Shown: piece by piece, positions 47,468-56,019 of the stretch | Layout of the letters: every line of letters starts with the position of its first letter | How positions within the stretch are numbered: position 1 is the stretch's first letter | Source: DATJKD01 sp963728295 | Lineage (GTDB): Bacteria; Pseudomonadota; Gammaproteobacteria; Steroidobacterales; Steroidobacteraceae | NCBI GenBank assembly: GCA_963728295.1 | Contig: CAVSKB010000019.1 | Location: forward strand, 1,116,001 to 1,180,000 | DNA length: 64,000 bases | Direction: 5' to 3' | Translations under genes and position numbers: made by a program | Notes under the pieces: model-generated | The model's input: only the letters and a program-made list of their open reading frames with translations | Told to the model about the DNA's origin: nothing | Databases searched by the model: none

Positions 47468-48316
47468 ATGAACGACCAGCCTGGCGCCAGCACCTGGAGG
47501 AATCCCCTCGCCGTCGAGAACGCCGGCGCGGAGCGCATTTCGCGCGCGCTGACACTCGGCGCGGACCTGCGCCGCAAGGTGGCGGCCGGATGCGCACTCG
47601 GCACGTTCGTCCTCGAGAGTCCGGTGCCCGCCACGCTCGGCGCGATGGCGCTCGCGGGCTTCGACTTCGTCGTGATCGACATGGAGCATTCGACGATCGA
47701 TTTCTCGCGCCTCGAGGCGCTCATCGGCGCGGGCCAGGCAGCCGGCCTCGCGACGCTGGTCCGTCCCTGGGGCGAGGACGTCGGGTTGATCGGCAAGATC
47801 CTCGATATCGGCGCGAACGGAATCATGGCATCGCACGTGGAGTCGCCGGCGCGGGCGCGCGCGATCGTGGAGCAGGCGCGGTTCGCTCCACTCGGCAATC
47901 GTGGTTTCTCGCCTCTGACGAAGTACGACGCTCTGGGCGAGCCGTTGCGGGTGCTCGGCGACGCGACCTACGTCGTGGCGCAGATCGAAGGACGGCAGGC
48001 GCTCGCGAACATCGCCGCGATCGCGGCGGTCCCCGGCGTCGATGCCGTATTCGTCGGTCCCTATGACCTGGCGCTTTCACTGGACGTGCCTCCCGGCAGT
48101 CCGCCGGTGTTTGCCGCCGCCGAAGAGCTTTCCAAGGCCGTACCGGACGGCGTCGCGCTCGGGATCTACATCGACGACCCGGCGAAGTGTGGCGACTGGG
48201 CCGCGCGGCGTTTCGCGCTGCAATGCGTCAGCTTCGACGGGCGCATGCTGGCGAACGCCGCCCGCTCGGTCGTGACGCAGGCGAAGCAGGCGATCAGCGA
48301 AAGAACGACACGATGA
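47468..48316 (+). CDS. HpcH/HpaI family 2-keto-3-deoxy-acid aldolase
   Basis: 282 residues. Class II aldolase of the HpcH/HpaI family: GTFVLESPVPATLGAMALAGFDFVVIDMEHSTIDF (metal/His region), MASHVESPARARAIVEQARFAPLGNRGFSP and AVFVGPYDLALSLDVPPGSPP. Relatives cleave 2-keto-3-deoxy-L-rhamnonate or hydroxy-keto acids into pyruvate and an aldehyde. In this unit it could cleave a 2-keto-3-deoxy pentonate to pyruvate and glycolaldehyde. The operator 29 bp upstream overlaps the inferred -10. Confidence 0.85.
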   Translation: MNDQPGASTWRNPLAVENAGAERISRALTLGADLRRKVAAGCALGTFVLESPVPATLGAMALAGFDFVVIDMEHSTIDFSRLEALIGAGQAAGLATLVRPWGEDVGLIGKILDIGANGIMASHVESPARARAIVEQARFAPLGNRGFSPLTKYDALGEPLRVLGDATYVVAQIEGRQALANIAAIAAVPGVDAVFVGPYDLALSLDVPPGSPPVFAAAEELSKAVPDGVALGIYIDDPAKCGDWAARRFALQCVSFDGRMLANAARSVVTQAKQAISERTTR

Positions 48317-48326
48317 CGGGTGACGC

Positions 48327-49166
48327 GTGACCTCGGATGCGGGCGCTGCGGACCTCATTTCCCAGTGCGCGGCGGTGCTGTACGGCGCGGAGTCGAGCCG
48401 GCGGCCGATCCAGCCGCTGACCAGCAAGTTTCCGCAACTCACGGTGCCCGAGGCCTACCGGATCCAGCAGGCGAACGTGGAGCGGCGGCTCAAGCGCGGC
48501 GAGCGCGTCGTCGGCCACAAGATCGGGCTCACGGCCCGGGCGATGCAGGAGATGTTCGGCGTCAACGAGCCCGACTACGGCCATCTGCTCGACACGATGT
48601 TGCACGACGAGCGCGTGCCGCTCGATCTCGGTACGCTCATCGACCCGCAGATCGAAATCGAGCCGGCTTTCGTGCTGGGGAGCAGACTGCAGGGGCCCGG
48701 CGTCGGGATCGCCGACGTGCTGGCCGCAACGGAGTACGTCTGCGTGTGCTTCGAGGTCATCGATTCGCGCATCATCGACTGGCGTGTCCGGCTGCAGGAT
48801 ACGGTCGCCGACAACGGTTCGAGCGCGCGCGTAGTGCTCGGCGCGTTCAAGGCAGACCCGAACACGCTGGATCTCGACAACCTGGAGACCGAGCTCGAGC
48901 TGGATGGAGTCGTTCGCGAGACCGGCAACACCAGCGCGATCCTCGGTCATCCGGCCAACGGCATTGCGTGGCTCGCGAACCGGATCTCGGAATTCGGTCT
49001 CACGCTGGAGGCCGGTCACGTCGTGCTGCCGGGAACCTGCACGCGCTGTGTCCGCATCGGCGGCCATGGCCGCGTGGCGGGGCGCATCGAGGGACTGGGT
49101 GAGGTAACGCTGCAACTCGTCGGGGCGCCGTCGGTGCCGAACAGGCAAGCAGCGGACGGGAGCTGA
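48327..49166 (+). CDS. 2-keto-4-pentenoate hydratase (MhpD-like)
   Basis: 279 residues of the FAH fold hydratase branch: RVVGHKIGLTARAMQEMFGVNEPDYGHLLD, DPQIEIEPAFVLG (metal Glu), VCVCFEVIDSRIIDW, ILGHPANGIAWLANRISEFG and GHVVLPGTCTRC. MhpD adds water to 2-hydroxypenta-2,4-dienoate; here it might act on an unsaturated keto acid formed by dehydration of a deoxy sugar acid. GTG start 48327, 11 bp after the aldolase stop. Same operon. Confidence 0.8.
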   Translation: MTSDAGAADLISQCAAVLYGAESSRRPIQPLTSKFPQLTVPEAYRIQQANVERRLKRGERVVGHKIGLTARAMQEMFGVNEPDYGHLLDTMLHDERVPLDLGTLIDPQIEIEPAFVLGSRLQGPGVGIADVLAATEYVCVCFEVIDSRIIDWRVRLQDTVADNGSSARVVLGAFKADPNTLDLDNLETELELDGVVRETGNTSAILGHPANGIAWLANRISEFGLTLEAGHVVLPGTCTRCVRIGGHGRVAGRIEGLGEVTLQLVGAPSVPNRQAADGS

Positions 49167-49170
49167 GCTT

Positions 49171-49641
49171 ATGCGAGACACGACCGCCGCCGGGCTCGAG
49201 GCCACGATCCGCGAGTACTTCGATGCCTGCAACGCGGCCGACGCCGACGCGATCAGCGCGTGCTTCGAGCCGGACGGCGTGCACTATTTTCCCGCCGGCG
49301 CGCCGCAGGGCACCTTCGTCGGTGCCAAGGCGATCGCTGCCGGGTGGGTGAACGCGGTCCGCAACCTCGGTTCGATCTGGACCATCGACCGCATGATCAT
49401 CGATGCGCCGCGGCTCGAAGCCGTGATCGAGTGGACGCACTTCAAGCCGAAACAGGGTCTGCACCTGCGCGGCGACGAATGGTACGTCTTCTCGAAGCGC
49501 GGGCTGATCCAGGAGATTCGCGCCTACTATTCCTGCCCGCCATCCACGACAGAACGACGCTCGCACGAGATCGGCGACTTCGACTATCGCGCGCGCGGCT
49601 ATCCGATGACGCCGCCGCCCGTGAAGCGGTCGCAGCCATGA
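49171..49641 (+). CDS. SnoaL/NTF2-like protein
   Basis: 156 residues: IREYFDACNAADADAISACF, GVHYFPAGAPQGTFVGAKAIAAG, TIDRMIIDAPRLEAVIEWTHFKPKQ, GDEWYVFSKRGLIQEIRAYY. NTF2-like cone with no signal peptide, so cytoplasmic. It lies 4 bp after the hydratase and overlaps the dehydratase start by 4 nt (ATGA). Such partners often act as isomerases or hydrolases in catabolic clusters; function unknown. Confidence 0.75.
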   Translation: MRDTTAAGLEATIREYFDACNAADADAISACFEPDGVHYFPAGAPQGTFVGAKAIAAGWVNAVRNLGSIWTIDRMIIDAPRLEAVIEWTHFKPKQGLHLRGDEWYVFSKRGLIQEIRAYYSCPPSTTERRSHEIGDFDYRARGYPMTPPPVKRSQP

Positions 49642-50738
49642 AGATCACAGCCGCGGAAAGCTTCGTGCTCAAGGTGCCGGTCGGCAACGCGATTGCCGAC
49701 AGCATGCAGTTCGTGACGCACCTCGAATTCGCGGGCCTCACGATCGCGACCGACGCCGGTATCTCGGGAACAGGCTATACGATGACGGTGGGCGCCGGCG
49801 GCAGCGTGATCCAGGAGGCGCTCGACAGCCTGTTCATCGGCGATCTGGCGGGCAAGGACCCGCGCAACGTCCGCGAGATCTGGCAGCAGCTGTACTTCGG
49901 CAAGTCGCACTGGATCGGGCGCGCCGGTGCCACGACGATGGCGCAGGCCGCCATCGACATCGCGCTCTGGGACATCAACGCCAAGGCGGCGGAGTTGCCG
50001 CTGTGGCAGCTGCTCGGCGGAGCGCGGGAAGCGGACATCCCGATCTACAACACGCACGCCGGGTGGCTCAACTATTCCGTCGAGCAACTCACGGACGAGG
50101 CGCTGAAGCTGCTCGACCAGGGTTACACCGCGCTCAAGATGAAGGTGGGCCGCGCCGATTCGCGCGAGGACCAGCGGCGCGTCGCCGCCGTGCGCAAGGC
50201 GATCGGCGACGGCGTGCTGCTGATGGTCGATGCGAACCAGAAATGGGACCTGATGCAGGCCTGCCACGCGGCGCGGCTGCTGGAGGAATTCGACCTGGCG
50301 TGGCTGGAGGAACCGCTGCACCCGGACGACATCCGCTCGCATCGGATCCTCAACGAGGCCACCTCGATTCCGATCGCACTCGGCGAGCACGTCTACACGA
50401 CGCATGCGTTTCGCGACTACATCGAGGGGAACGCCGTCGACCTCGTCCAGGTCGACGTCTGCCGCATCGGGGGAATCACGCCGTGGCTCGAAGTCGCCGC
50501 CATGGCGAACGCGTTCAACATCCGCGTGAACCCGCACGCCGGAGACCTGATGCAGGTCCATCAGCACATGGTCAAGGTGATCCCGAACCACTGGCTGCTC
50601 GAAGTGATCCCGATCTGGGAGCGCGGCCCGTTCAGGGACCAGATCAGGCTCAAGGACGGGAAATGCCTGACGCCCACCGAACCGGGTGCGTCCACGGACT
50701 TCACGCGCGAGGCGATGGCGGAATTCCGTACCAGCTGA
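49638..50738 (+). CDS. Enolase-superfamily sugar acid dehydratase (mandelate racemase/MLE type), copy 1
   Basis: 366 residues. N-terminal capping domain then the modified TIM barrel with LKMKVG (KxK), MVDANQKWD (first metal Asp), WLEEPLHPDD (second Glu), ALGEHV (third Glu) and NPHAGD with a downstream HQHM (general acid His). All canonical catalytic residues are present. It is a good candidate for a D-arabinonate (or related aldonate) dehydratase. ATG 49638 overlaps the upstream stop by 4 nt. Copies 2 and 3 at 52627 and 53804 are a different subgroup. Confidence 0.85.
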   Translation: MKITAAESFVLKVPVGNAIADSMQFVTHLEFAGLTIATDAGISGTGYTMTVGAGGSVIQEALDSLFIGDLAGKDPRNVREIWQQLYFGKSHWIGRAGATTMAQAAIDIALWDINAKAAELPLWQLLGGAREADIPIYNTHAGWLNYSVEQLTDEALKLLDQGYTALKMKVGRADSREDQRRVAAVRKAIGDGVLLMVDANQKWDLMQACHAARLLEEFDLAWLEEPLHPDDIRSHRILNEATSIPIALGEHVYTTHAFRDYIEGNAVDLVQVDVCRIGGITPWLEVAAMANAFNIRVNPHAGDLMQVHQHMVKVIPNHWLLEVIPIWERGPFRDQIRLKDGKCLTPTEPGASTDFTREAMAEFRTS

Positions 50739-50766
50739 GCGAGTGAGCGAGTGAAGGGGTGAGATC

Positions 50767-51645
50767 ATGACGACGACCTTTGCCGATCAGCTCGGATTTC
50801 CCGAAGCACCGGTCGTGCTGCCGGACGGCGGCTTCCTGTTCGTGGAGATGAATCCGGACCGCGGCTGGGTCATCCGGTTCAGCAAGGATGGCAAGTCCCG
50901 CGCGGTTGTGGCGAAGACCGGCCGGCCAAACGGCCTTGCACCGGATCGCGACGGCTACGTCTGGGTGGCCGAAACGGCGATGCGCGCGCTCCTCAGGATG
51001 AGCCTCGACGGCAAGTACGAGGTGATCGCGAACGGTTGCGACGGCCAGCCGTTCCTGTTTCTCAACGACCTGGCGCTGGCGCCCAACGGCGACGTTTATC
51101 TGACCGATTCGGGCATCGAGGTGGAGGACTTCGCGCCCGGCGGCCAACTCAACCCGGATTACCGCACGCTGCCCTACGACGGGCGCGTGTTTCGCATCGA
51201 CGCCCGGACACGCGCCATCGAGTGCGTCGACCGCGGCTTCAAGTTCACCAACGGGATCGCCTTCGGGCCGGACGGCGATCTGTATGTCGCGGAGACGCTG
51301 AGCGGCAACATCTATCGCTACACGTATCGCGGGAACCGCGCGAGCGGCACGCGGCAGCTGTTCGGCAACGTCATCGAGCGTTTCGATCCGGCGGAGTGCA
51401 AGGGTCCGGACGGAATGAAGTTCGGTGCCGACGGCAACCTGTACGTGGCGGTCTTCGGACAGGGCGACGTCACCGTGCTCGATCCCGGCGGGCAGGTCGT
51501 CAAGCGAATGAAGACCGCGGGGTCGATGCCGACCAACCTGGCCTTCGGTCCAAATGGCGAGCGGAAGATCTACGTCACCGAGGTCGAGACGGGTTCGGTG
51601 CAGGTCTTCGACGTCGAGACCGCCGGCCTGCCGCTCAATCTGTAG
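50767..51645 (+). CDS. SMP-30/gluconolactonase-family lactonase
   Basis: 292 residues, six-bladed beta-propeller: GFPEAPVVLPDGGFLFVEMN (metal Glu), TGRPNGLAPDRDGYVW, LNDLALAPNGDVYLTDSG (metal Asn and Asp), FTNGIAFGPDGDLYVAETLSGNIYRY (metal Asp). It would hydrolyse an aldono-lactone made by the aldo-keto reductase, giving the aldonate substrate of the enolase-family dehydratase. Last gene of the aldolase unit. Cytoplasmic: no signal peptide. Confidence 0.85.
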   Translation: MTTTFADQLGFPEAPVVLPDGGFLFVEMNPDRGWVIRFSKDGKSRAVVAKTGRPNGLAPDRDGYVWVAETAMRALLRMSLDGKYEVIANGCDGQPFLFLNDLALAPNGDVYLTDSGIEVEDFAPGGQLNPDYRTLPYDGRVFRIDARTRAIECVDRGFKFTNGIAFGPDGDLYVAETLSGNIYRYTYRGNRASGTRQLFGNVIERFDPAECKGPDGMKFGADGNLYVAVFGQGDVTVLDPGGQVVKRMKTAGSMPTNLAFGPNGERKIYVTEVETGSVQVFDVETAGLPLNL

Positions 51646-51662
51646 CGGCTGACTCGAAGGAT

Positions 51663-51678
51663 CTGCCGTCTACGGCAG
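51663..51678. terminator. Short hairpin between convergent lactonase and binding-protein genes
   Basis: CTGCCGT-CT-ACGGCAG, two perfect 7-bp arms with a 2-nt centre (realistic loop 4 nt), lies between the stop at 51645 and the convergent gene end at 51692. There is no T-tract. Weak evidence of termination. Confidence 0.3.
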
Positions 51679-51691
51679 CGCAGTGTGCCGT

Positions 51692-52558
51692 TTACTCCGG
51701 TAACGCCTGAAGCGCGTACATCGCCGTGAGGACGGGCGAGGGCTTGATGCCGGCCTGGCCGAACCATCGGCCGTACACCTGCTCTATCTGGCCGGTGCGA
51801 TAGACCTGGGCGAGGGCGCGGTCCGCCACGAGTCGGAAATCAGAATCGTCGCGTCTCACGACGAAGGCATAGGGCTCGTAGGAGAACAATTCACGCCCCA
51901 GGCTGTACTTCCTTGGATCTGCCGACTGGATGATCTGGCCGATCAGGACGATCTGATCGGAGGCGAAAGCAACGACCTGCCCTCCATCCAGCTGCTTCAT
52001 GGCCTCCTCGCGACTGGGAACGGTCACCACCTTGGCATCGATCAGGCTCTTAGTCAGGGCCTTCTGGAGCGCGGCCTCCGAAGTTGTCCCGGTGACCACT
52101 GCCACTGATTTCCCGGCCACATCCGAAAGGGCATTGACGTTCGAGTTGGCAAGCGAGAGCAGGCTTCCACCCGTGACGAAGGTCATCAGCGTGAAATCCA
52201 CCTTCTCCGCGCGTGACAACGTGACCGTGGTGGCCCCGCACTCGATATCAGCCTTGTTCTTGACGATCGCGTCGAGACGATCCGCTGAGGTGAGCGGCAC
52301 GAACGTGACCTTGAGATCGGCCAGTTTCAGTTCCTCCTTCACGGCTGTCGCGATGCGCTTGCACAGGTCGACGGAATAGCCTGTCGCCTGTCCCGAAGCG
52401 TCGTTGAACGCGAGAGGCGGTGCATCGGTACGGTAGCCAATGCGGATCTCGCCGGACTTCTTGATCTGCTCGAGCGTCCCGGCCAGTGCCAGCGCCGGCA
52501 ACGCGCAGGAGATGACAGCCAGCAGCGAAGCGGCGCTAGAGCGGTGCAGCATGAGCAT
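51692..52558 (-). CDS. Periplasmic substrate-binding protein of amino-acid/polar solute type
   Basis: 288 residues: signal peptide (LLAVISCALPALALA), then GTLEQIKKSGEIRIGYRTDAPPLAFNDASGQATGYSVDLC and LTSADRLDAIVKNKADIECGATTVTLSRAEKVDF, ADRALAQVYRTGQIEQVY, the SBP_bac_3 pattern. No ABC permease or ATPase genes are nearby, so it is an orphan; it may feed an unlinked permease or act as a sensor. It lies 68 bp after the enolase copy 2 gene and may be in that unit. Confidence 0.8.
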   Translation of the reverse strand: MLMLHRSSAASLLAVISCALPALALAGTLEQIKKSGEIRIGYRTDAPPLAFNDASGQATGYSVDLCKRIATAVKEELKLADLKVTFVPLTSADRLDAIVKNKADIECGATTVTLSRAEKVDFTLMTFVTGGSLLSLANSNVNALSDVAGKSVAVVTGTTSEAALQKALTKSLIDAKVVTVPSREEAMKQLDGGQVVAFASDQIVLIGQIIQSADPRKYSLGRELFSYEPYAFVVRRDDSDFRLVADRALAQVYRTGQIEQVYGRWFGQAGIKPSPVLTAMYALQALPE

Positions 52559-52626
52559 CTCCAGTTGTTGCTGGCAGGACGACGGAGCCTACGCCAATAG
52601 CGAGTGGAGGGCACGGCGCTCGGGAA

Positions 52627-53791
52627 TCAGCGCCACGGCACTTCGCCCGGCGCCGGCGGCACGATATAGCGGCCAGCGCCCTCGCGTCGCGGAAACGGAA
52701 ACTTGCCCCGTCCGGTGGGCGGATTCGCCTGCAGCTCCCTGAGCTTCGTCTCATCGACCTCGATGCCGAAGCCCGGAGCGTCACCCAGGACGATGAAACC
52801 GTCCTCGATGCGGTTGTCCCACTTGAGGCAATGCTCGCGTCCCGGGTCGACGACTTCCATCATGTTGTGATTGGGAAGCGCGGCCGCGATGTGCGCCATG
52901 TAGTTGGCCTGCGCATTCATCATCGAGACCTGCAACCCGTGGGCGTGCGCCATGCGCGCGATCTGCCTCAGGCCCGTGACGCCTGACTGCCCCGTCCAGA
53001 CATTGATCACGTCCACCGCGCGGTTGGCGATCAGCGGATAGAAGTCGGCGAGGTTGTGCAGGTTCTCGCCGCTCGCCACGGCTGCCCGCACCTGCTGCGA
53101 CACGAGGCGCAGGCCATCGTAGTCCCAGCGCCGCGCCGGCTCCTCCACCCAGATGAGCTCGAAGTGCTCTTCCAGTTGCCGCACGTAGCGCACGGCCTGC
53201 TTGGGCGACCAGTACTCGTTGGCGTCGATCATGAGTCCCGGGCGCGGTGAGGCGATGCTCAAGGCCTCGCGCATGATGCCGAGCCGGCGCAGATCGGCCT
53301 GCGAGATCGAGCCCGACCTTGAGCTTGCCGGTGTCGATGCCCTGCTCCGCCATCCGCCGATAGAAGGCAAACAGATCATCGTCCGACAGGCAGTAGTCGA
53401 GGCCGCTGGCGTAGGCGCGGACCCGACCCTTGCGCGCGCCGAGTGTTCGCCACAGCGGTTCGTCCGCGAGCTTGGCTTTTATGTCCCAGAGCGCGACGTC
53501 GATCGCGCTCAGAGACGCGCTGGCCGCACCCTCGTTACCGGCCTTGTGCAGCCAGTCGTTCATCCTGATCCACAGCGCCACCGTCTCGCGCGGGTCGGCG
53601 CCTTCGACCGCGCCGAACAGTCCCTCGATGTTGCCGCCGTATCCGAGCGAGATGCCGGTGACGTTCTCGTCGGTCTCGAGGTAGAGGATCGAGCCCGGCA
53701 ACATCTCCACGCCACCCGGCAGGTTGGCATCGCCGATCAGGCGATCCATCTTCATGAGGTAATGCTCGACGCGGTAGCCGGTGATCTTCAT
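52627..53791 (-). CDS. Enolase-superfamily protein (mandelate racemase/MLE-like), copy 2, one frameshift
   Basis: About 387 residues joined near 53310. N-terminal capping domain (MKITGYRVEHYLMKMDRLIGDANLPGG), barrel with GKLKVG (KxK retained), LMIDANEYWSPKQA (metal Asp), WVEEPARRWDYDG (metal Glu), VASGENLHNL (third metal Glu) and NAQANYMAHIAAALPNHNMMEVVDPG (general-acid His in an unusual context). It is paralogous to copy 3, 12 bp away. Likely a dehydratase, racemase or epimerase for a sugar acid. Confidence 0.8.
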
Positions 53792-53803
53792 GGGATCTTC
53801 ATG

Positions 53804-54883
53804 TCAGCGTCCAGCGCGCGGCGTCGCCTGCCGCAGGGCTTCGCGGTCCACGCTCAAGCCGTTGCCGGGCGCGTCGCCCGCAATCGCCCATCCCGCCTCG
53901 ATGCGCACGTCGGTCGCGAAGACAGGCCAGCGCGCAACCGGATCCACGACCTCCATGCTCATGAAGTAAGGCATAACGCCCGCCAGATGGGCGTGGATGT
54001 TGCCCGGCGACTCGGCCAGCGTGACAGGGAGCTCGAAGCCGTATGCGGCGTCCGCCAGCTCGAGCGCTCCCGTGATGCCGACGGCACCGATGTCGAGCTG
54101 GATGACATCCGCGGAGCGGTGATGAAAATGCGGCCGGAATTCGCCGCGGGTGGCGAGGCCCCCGCCGACGCAGACCGCGCCGCAGATCGCGTTCGAGATC
54201 TGCTTCAGTCCCGGAAAATCCCAGCTGTGCGTCGCCCCCTCCACCCACGCGACGTCGAACTGCCGCTCCATCTCGCGCAAACGGCTGATCGCCTGTTTCG
54301 GCGTCCAGCTCTGCTCCGCGTCGATGATCAGTGTCGGCGCCGTCGTGCCGTGCTGGAGCGCCGTCCGCATCAGCCCCAGTCGCTCGAGATCGCGCCCTTC
54401 GTCGAGGCCGACCTGCAGCTTCGCGCCGCGCAGCCCGTAATCGCGCGCCATCGATCCGTACCAGTCGGCGAGCTCCTGGTCGCTCGCCGTCGGGGCGGCG
54501 GCGCCCGCATGCAAATTCGCCCTCGGGCGCGCCCCGCCGAGCGTCCTCCACAGGGGCTCCTCGTTGACCTTGGCCTTGAGGTCCCAGAGCGCGACGTCCA
54601 GCACGGCGATCGTCGTCGCAGGAAGACCCTCGCACCGGCGTGCCGCCTGCACATCCGCCATGCGCTGCCAGAGTTCGGTCGCCGCGCGAGGATCTGCGCC
54701 CACGAGTATTTCTGCCACGAAACGCTCGATCTGCGCACCGGCTCCATCAACTCCGATGGCGATGCCGGTGAGCTCGCTGTCGGTCAGCAGCTCGACGACG
54801 CAGCCGCGGTTCGCATGTCGCCCGGCAGGGATGCGGCCCGGCGGACGCGCATAGGGGGTCACCTTGACGCCGGTGACTTTCAT
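53804..54883 (-). CDS. Enolase-superfamily protein, copy 3, with altered active-site residues
   Basis: 359 residues, paralogous to copy 2. The barrel reads GAKLQVG (KxQ in place of KxK), LIIDAEQSWTPKQ, VAWVEGATHSWD, and VCVGGGLATRG where copy 2 has GEN: the third metal-binding Glu is replaced by Gly. The late His is kept in ESPGNIHAHLAG. The loss of two canonical residues suggests a changed reaction or an inactive partner of copy 2. The ATG overlaps the GntR stop by 4 nt, so the regulator gene is translated with it. Confidence 0.8.
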   Translation of the reverse strand: MKVTGVKVTPYARPPGRIPAGRHANRGCVVELLTDSELTGIAIGVDGAGAQIERFVAEILVGADPRAATELWQRMADVQAARRCEGLPATTIAVLDVALWDLKAKVNEEPLWRTLGGARPRANLHAGAAAPTASDQELADWYGSMARDYGLRGAKLQVGLDEGRDLERLGLMRTALQHGTTAPTLIIDAEQSWTPKQAISRLREMERQFDVAWVEGATHSWDFPGLKQISNAICGAVCVGGGLATRGEFRPHFHHRSADVIQLDIGAVGITGALELADAAYGFELPVTLAESPGNIHAHLAGVMPYFMSMEVVDPVARWPVFATDVRIEAGWAIAGDAPGNGLSVDREALRQATPRAGR

Positions 54884-55605
54884 GCACGGGTGGCGGCGTC
54901 ACTCACTTGACGCTCTTCGACCTCGCCTGGGTTTCTGCTCTCTGCGCTGTCGAGCTCGATGGCACGCGCCACCATCGCAATATGCACACGCATCGCCGCA
55001 CCCGCCAGTTCCGGATCACCGGTGCGAATCGCATCCGCGATGCGGCGATGCTCGCTGAGCGTGGCGTTTGGCCGGCCGTCTTCCGGCAGCGCATGGAAGC
55101 GCGGCCTGTCGAGCAACGCGCGCGCCGAGTCGAGCAGGCGCTGCGCGCGTGGCGAGTTGAGCGCGCCGATGATCGTGGCGTGAAACGCTTCGTCGAGATC
55201 GTCGAGCAGTGCCATGTCGTTGTCGCGGATCGCCGCAGCCTGCGCATCCAGGTTCTCATCGAGCCGCTTCAGCAGTTGCGCATCCGCCTGCTGTGCGACT
55301 CGGCGCACGGCCTCCACTTCGAGGCCGGTGCGGATCAGCAATGCCTCCCGCACATCTTCGGGACGGATCGGGGCGACGAAGCTGCCGCTCTGCGGATACA
55401 CGTCCACGAGCCCTTCTTCCGCGAGCCAGGCGAAGGCTTCGCTCACCGGTGCCCGCGACACACCGAACTCAACCGCAATCTCGTTTTTCTGCAGCCGCGA
55501 ACCGGGCTGCAGCTCCAGGCCCCGGATGCGGCGGCGCAGTTCCCGATAGACGCGCTCCGCCTTCGAATGCTCGGCGGAATCCGCGATCGGGTGGCTCTTG
55601 CTCAT
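54880..55605 (-). CDS. GntR family (FadR/FCD subfamily) transcriptional regulator 1
   Basis: 241 residues. N-terminal winged helix: YRELRRRIRGLELQPGSRLQKNEIAVEFGVSRAPVSEAFAWLAEEGLVDVYPQSG. C-terminal FCD effector domain from about residue 85 (LLIRTGLEVEAVRRVA, DEAFHATIIGALNSPRAQRLLDSA, HRRIADAIRTGDPELAGAAMRVHI) with His/Asp positions of a metal-binding ligand pocket. It heads GntR-enolase 3-enolase 2 and has a perfect operator 95 bp upstream, so it is probably autoregulated and likely controls the five other units carrying the same palindrome. Confidence 0.85.
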   Translation of the reverse strand: MSKSHPIADSAEHSKAERVYRELRRRIRGLELQPGSRLQKNEIAVEFGVSRAPVSEAFAWLAEEGLVDVYPQSGSFVAPIRPEDVREALLIRTGLEVEAVRRVAQQADAQLLKRLDENLDAQAAAIRDNDMALLDDLDEAFHATIIGALNSPRAQRLLDSARALLDRPRFHALPEDGRPNATLSEHRRIADAIRTGDPELAGAAMRVHIAMVARAIELDSAESRNPGEVEERQVSDAATRA

Positions 55606-55699
55606 CGTTGTATTGGGCCCTTGCAGTGACGGCTCCCCGCAGCCGGCGCGGCTCGCGCCTCATCTTAGCCGCGGTGCGGGTGCATGACACTTGCACATC

Positions 55700-55711
55700 C
55701 TAACATGTTAG
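55700..55711 (-). promoter_or_regulatory. Perfect GntR operator CTAACATGTTAG (regulator promoter)
   Basis: 12/12 match to the palindrome; on minus it is followed by GAT, giving a -10 TAGGAT. It lies 95 bp upstream of the GntR start. Confidence 0.75.
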
Positions 55712-56019
55712 CCACATAGGCCCTTGCGAGCCCACCGTTGCGAAAATCCTCCGCGAATCCTGCCGGGCCACTCGCCACGCAGTCAGCCGCCGTTGTATGC
55801 CTGGCGCGCCGCGCCGGGCGTGAGCGAGATCCTGCAGGGTCGTCGAGCCTTGTTCTTCCAGCCTGTTTACTAACGAAAGTGGCACGGACGCGGGGCGCTC
55901 GCGCCGGTACGCGCCCGTGGCAGGCAGGCGACAGCAGCGGCGAACGCTATCGGTTTCAGGATCAGCCTTTACGCCGGGAATGTCAGGTCGAAGCGCCGAT
56001 GACCTTTTTTTTGGAGCTG

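Noticed and set aside
47046..47471. A 141-codon frame in the intergenic region between aldo-keto reductase and aldolase.
   Set aside because: It overlaps both operators and promoters, has no ribosome-binding site and an unlikely composition (Pro/Arg/Cys).
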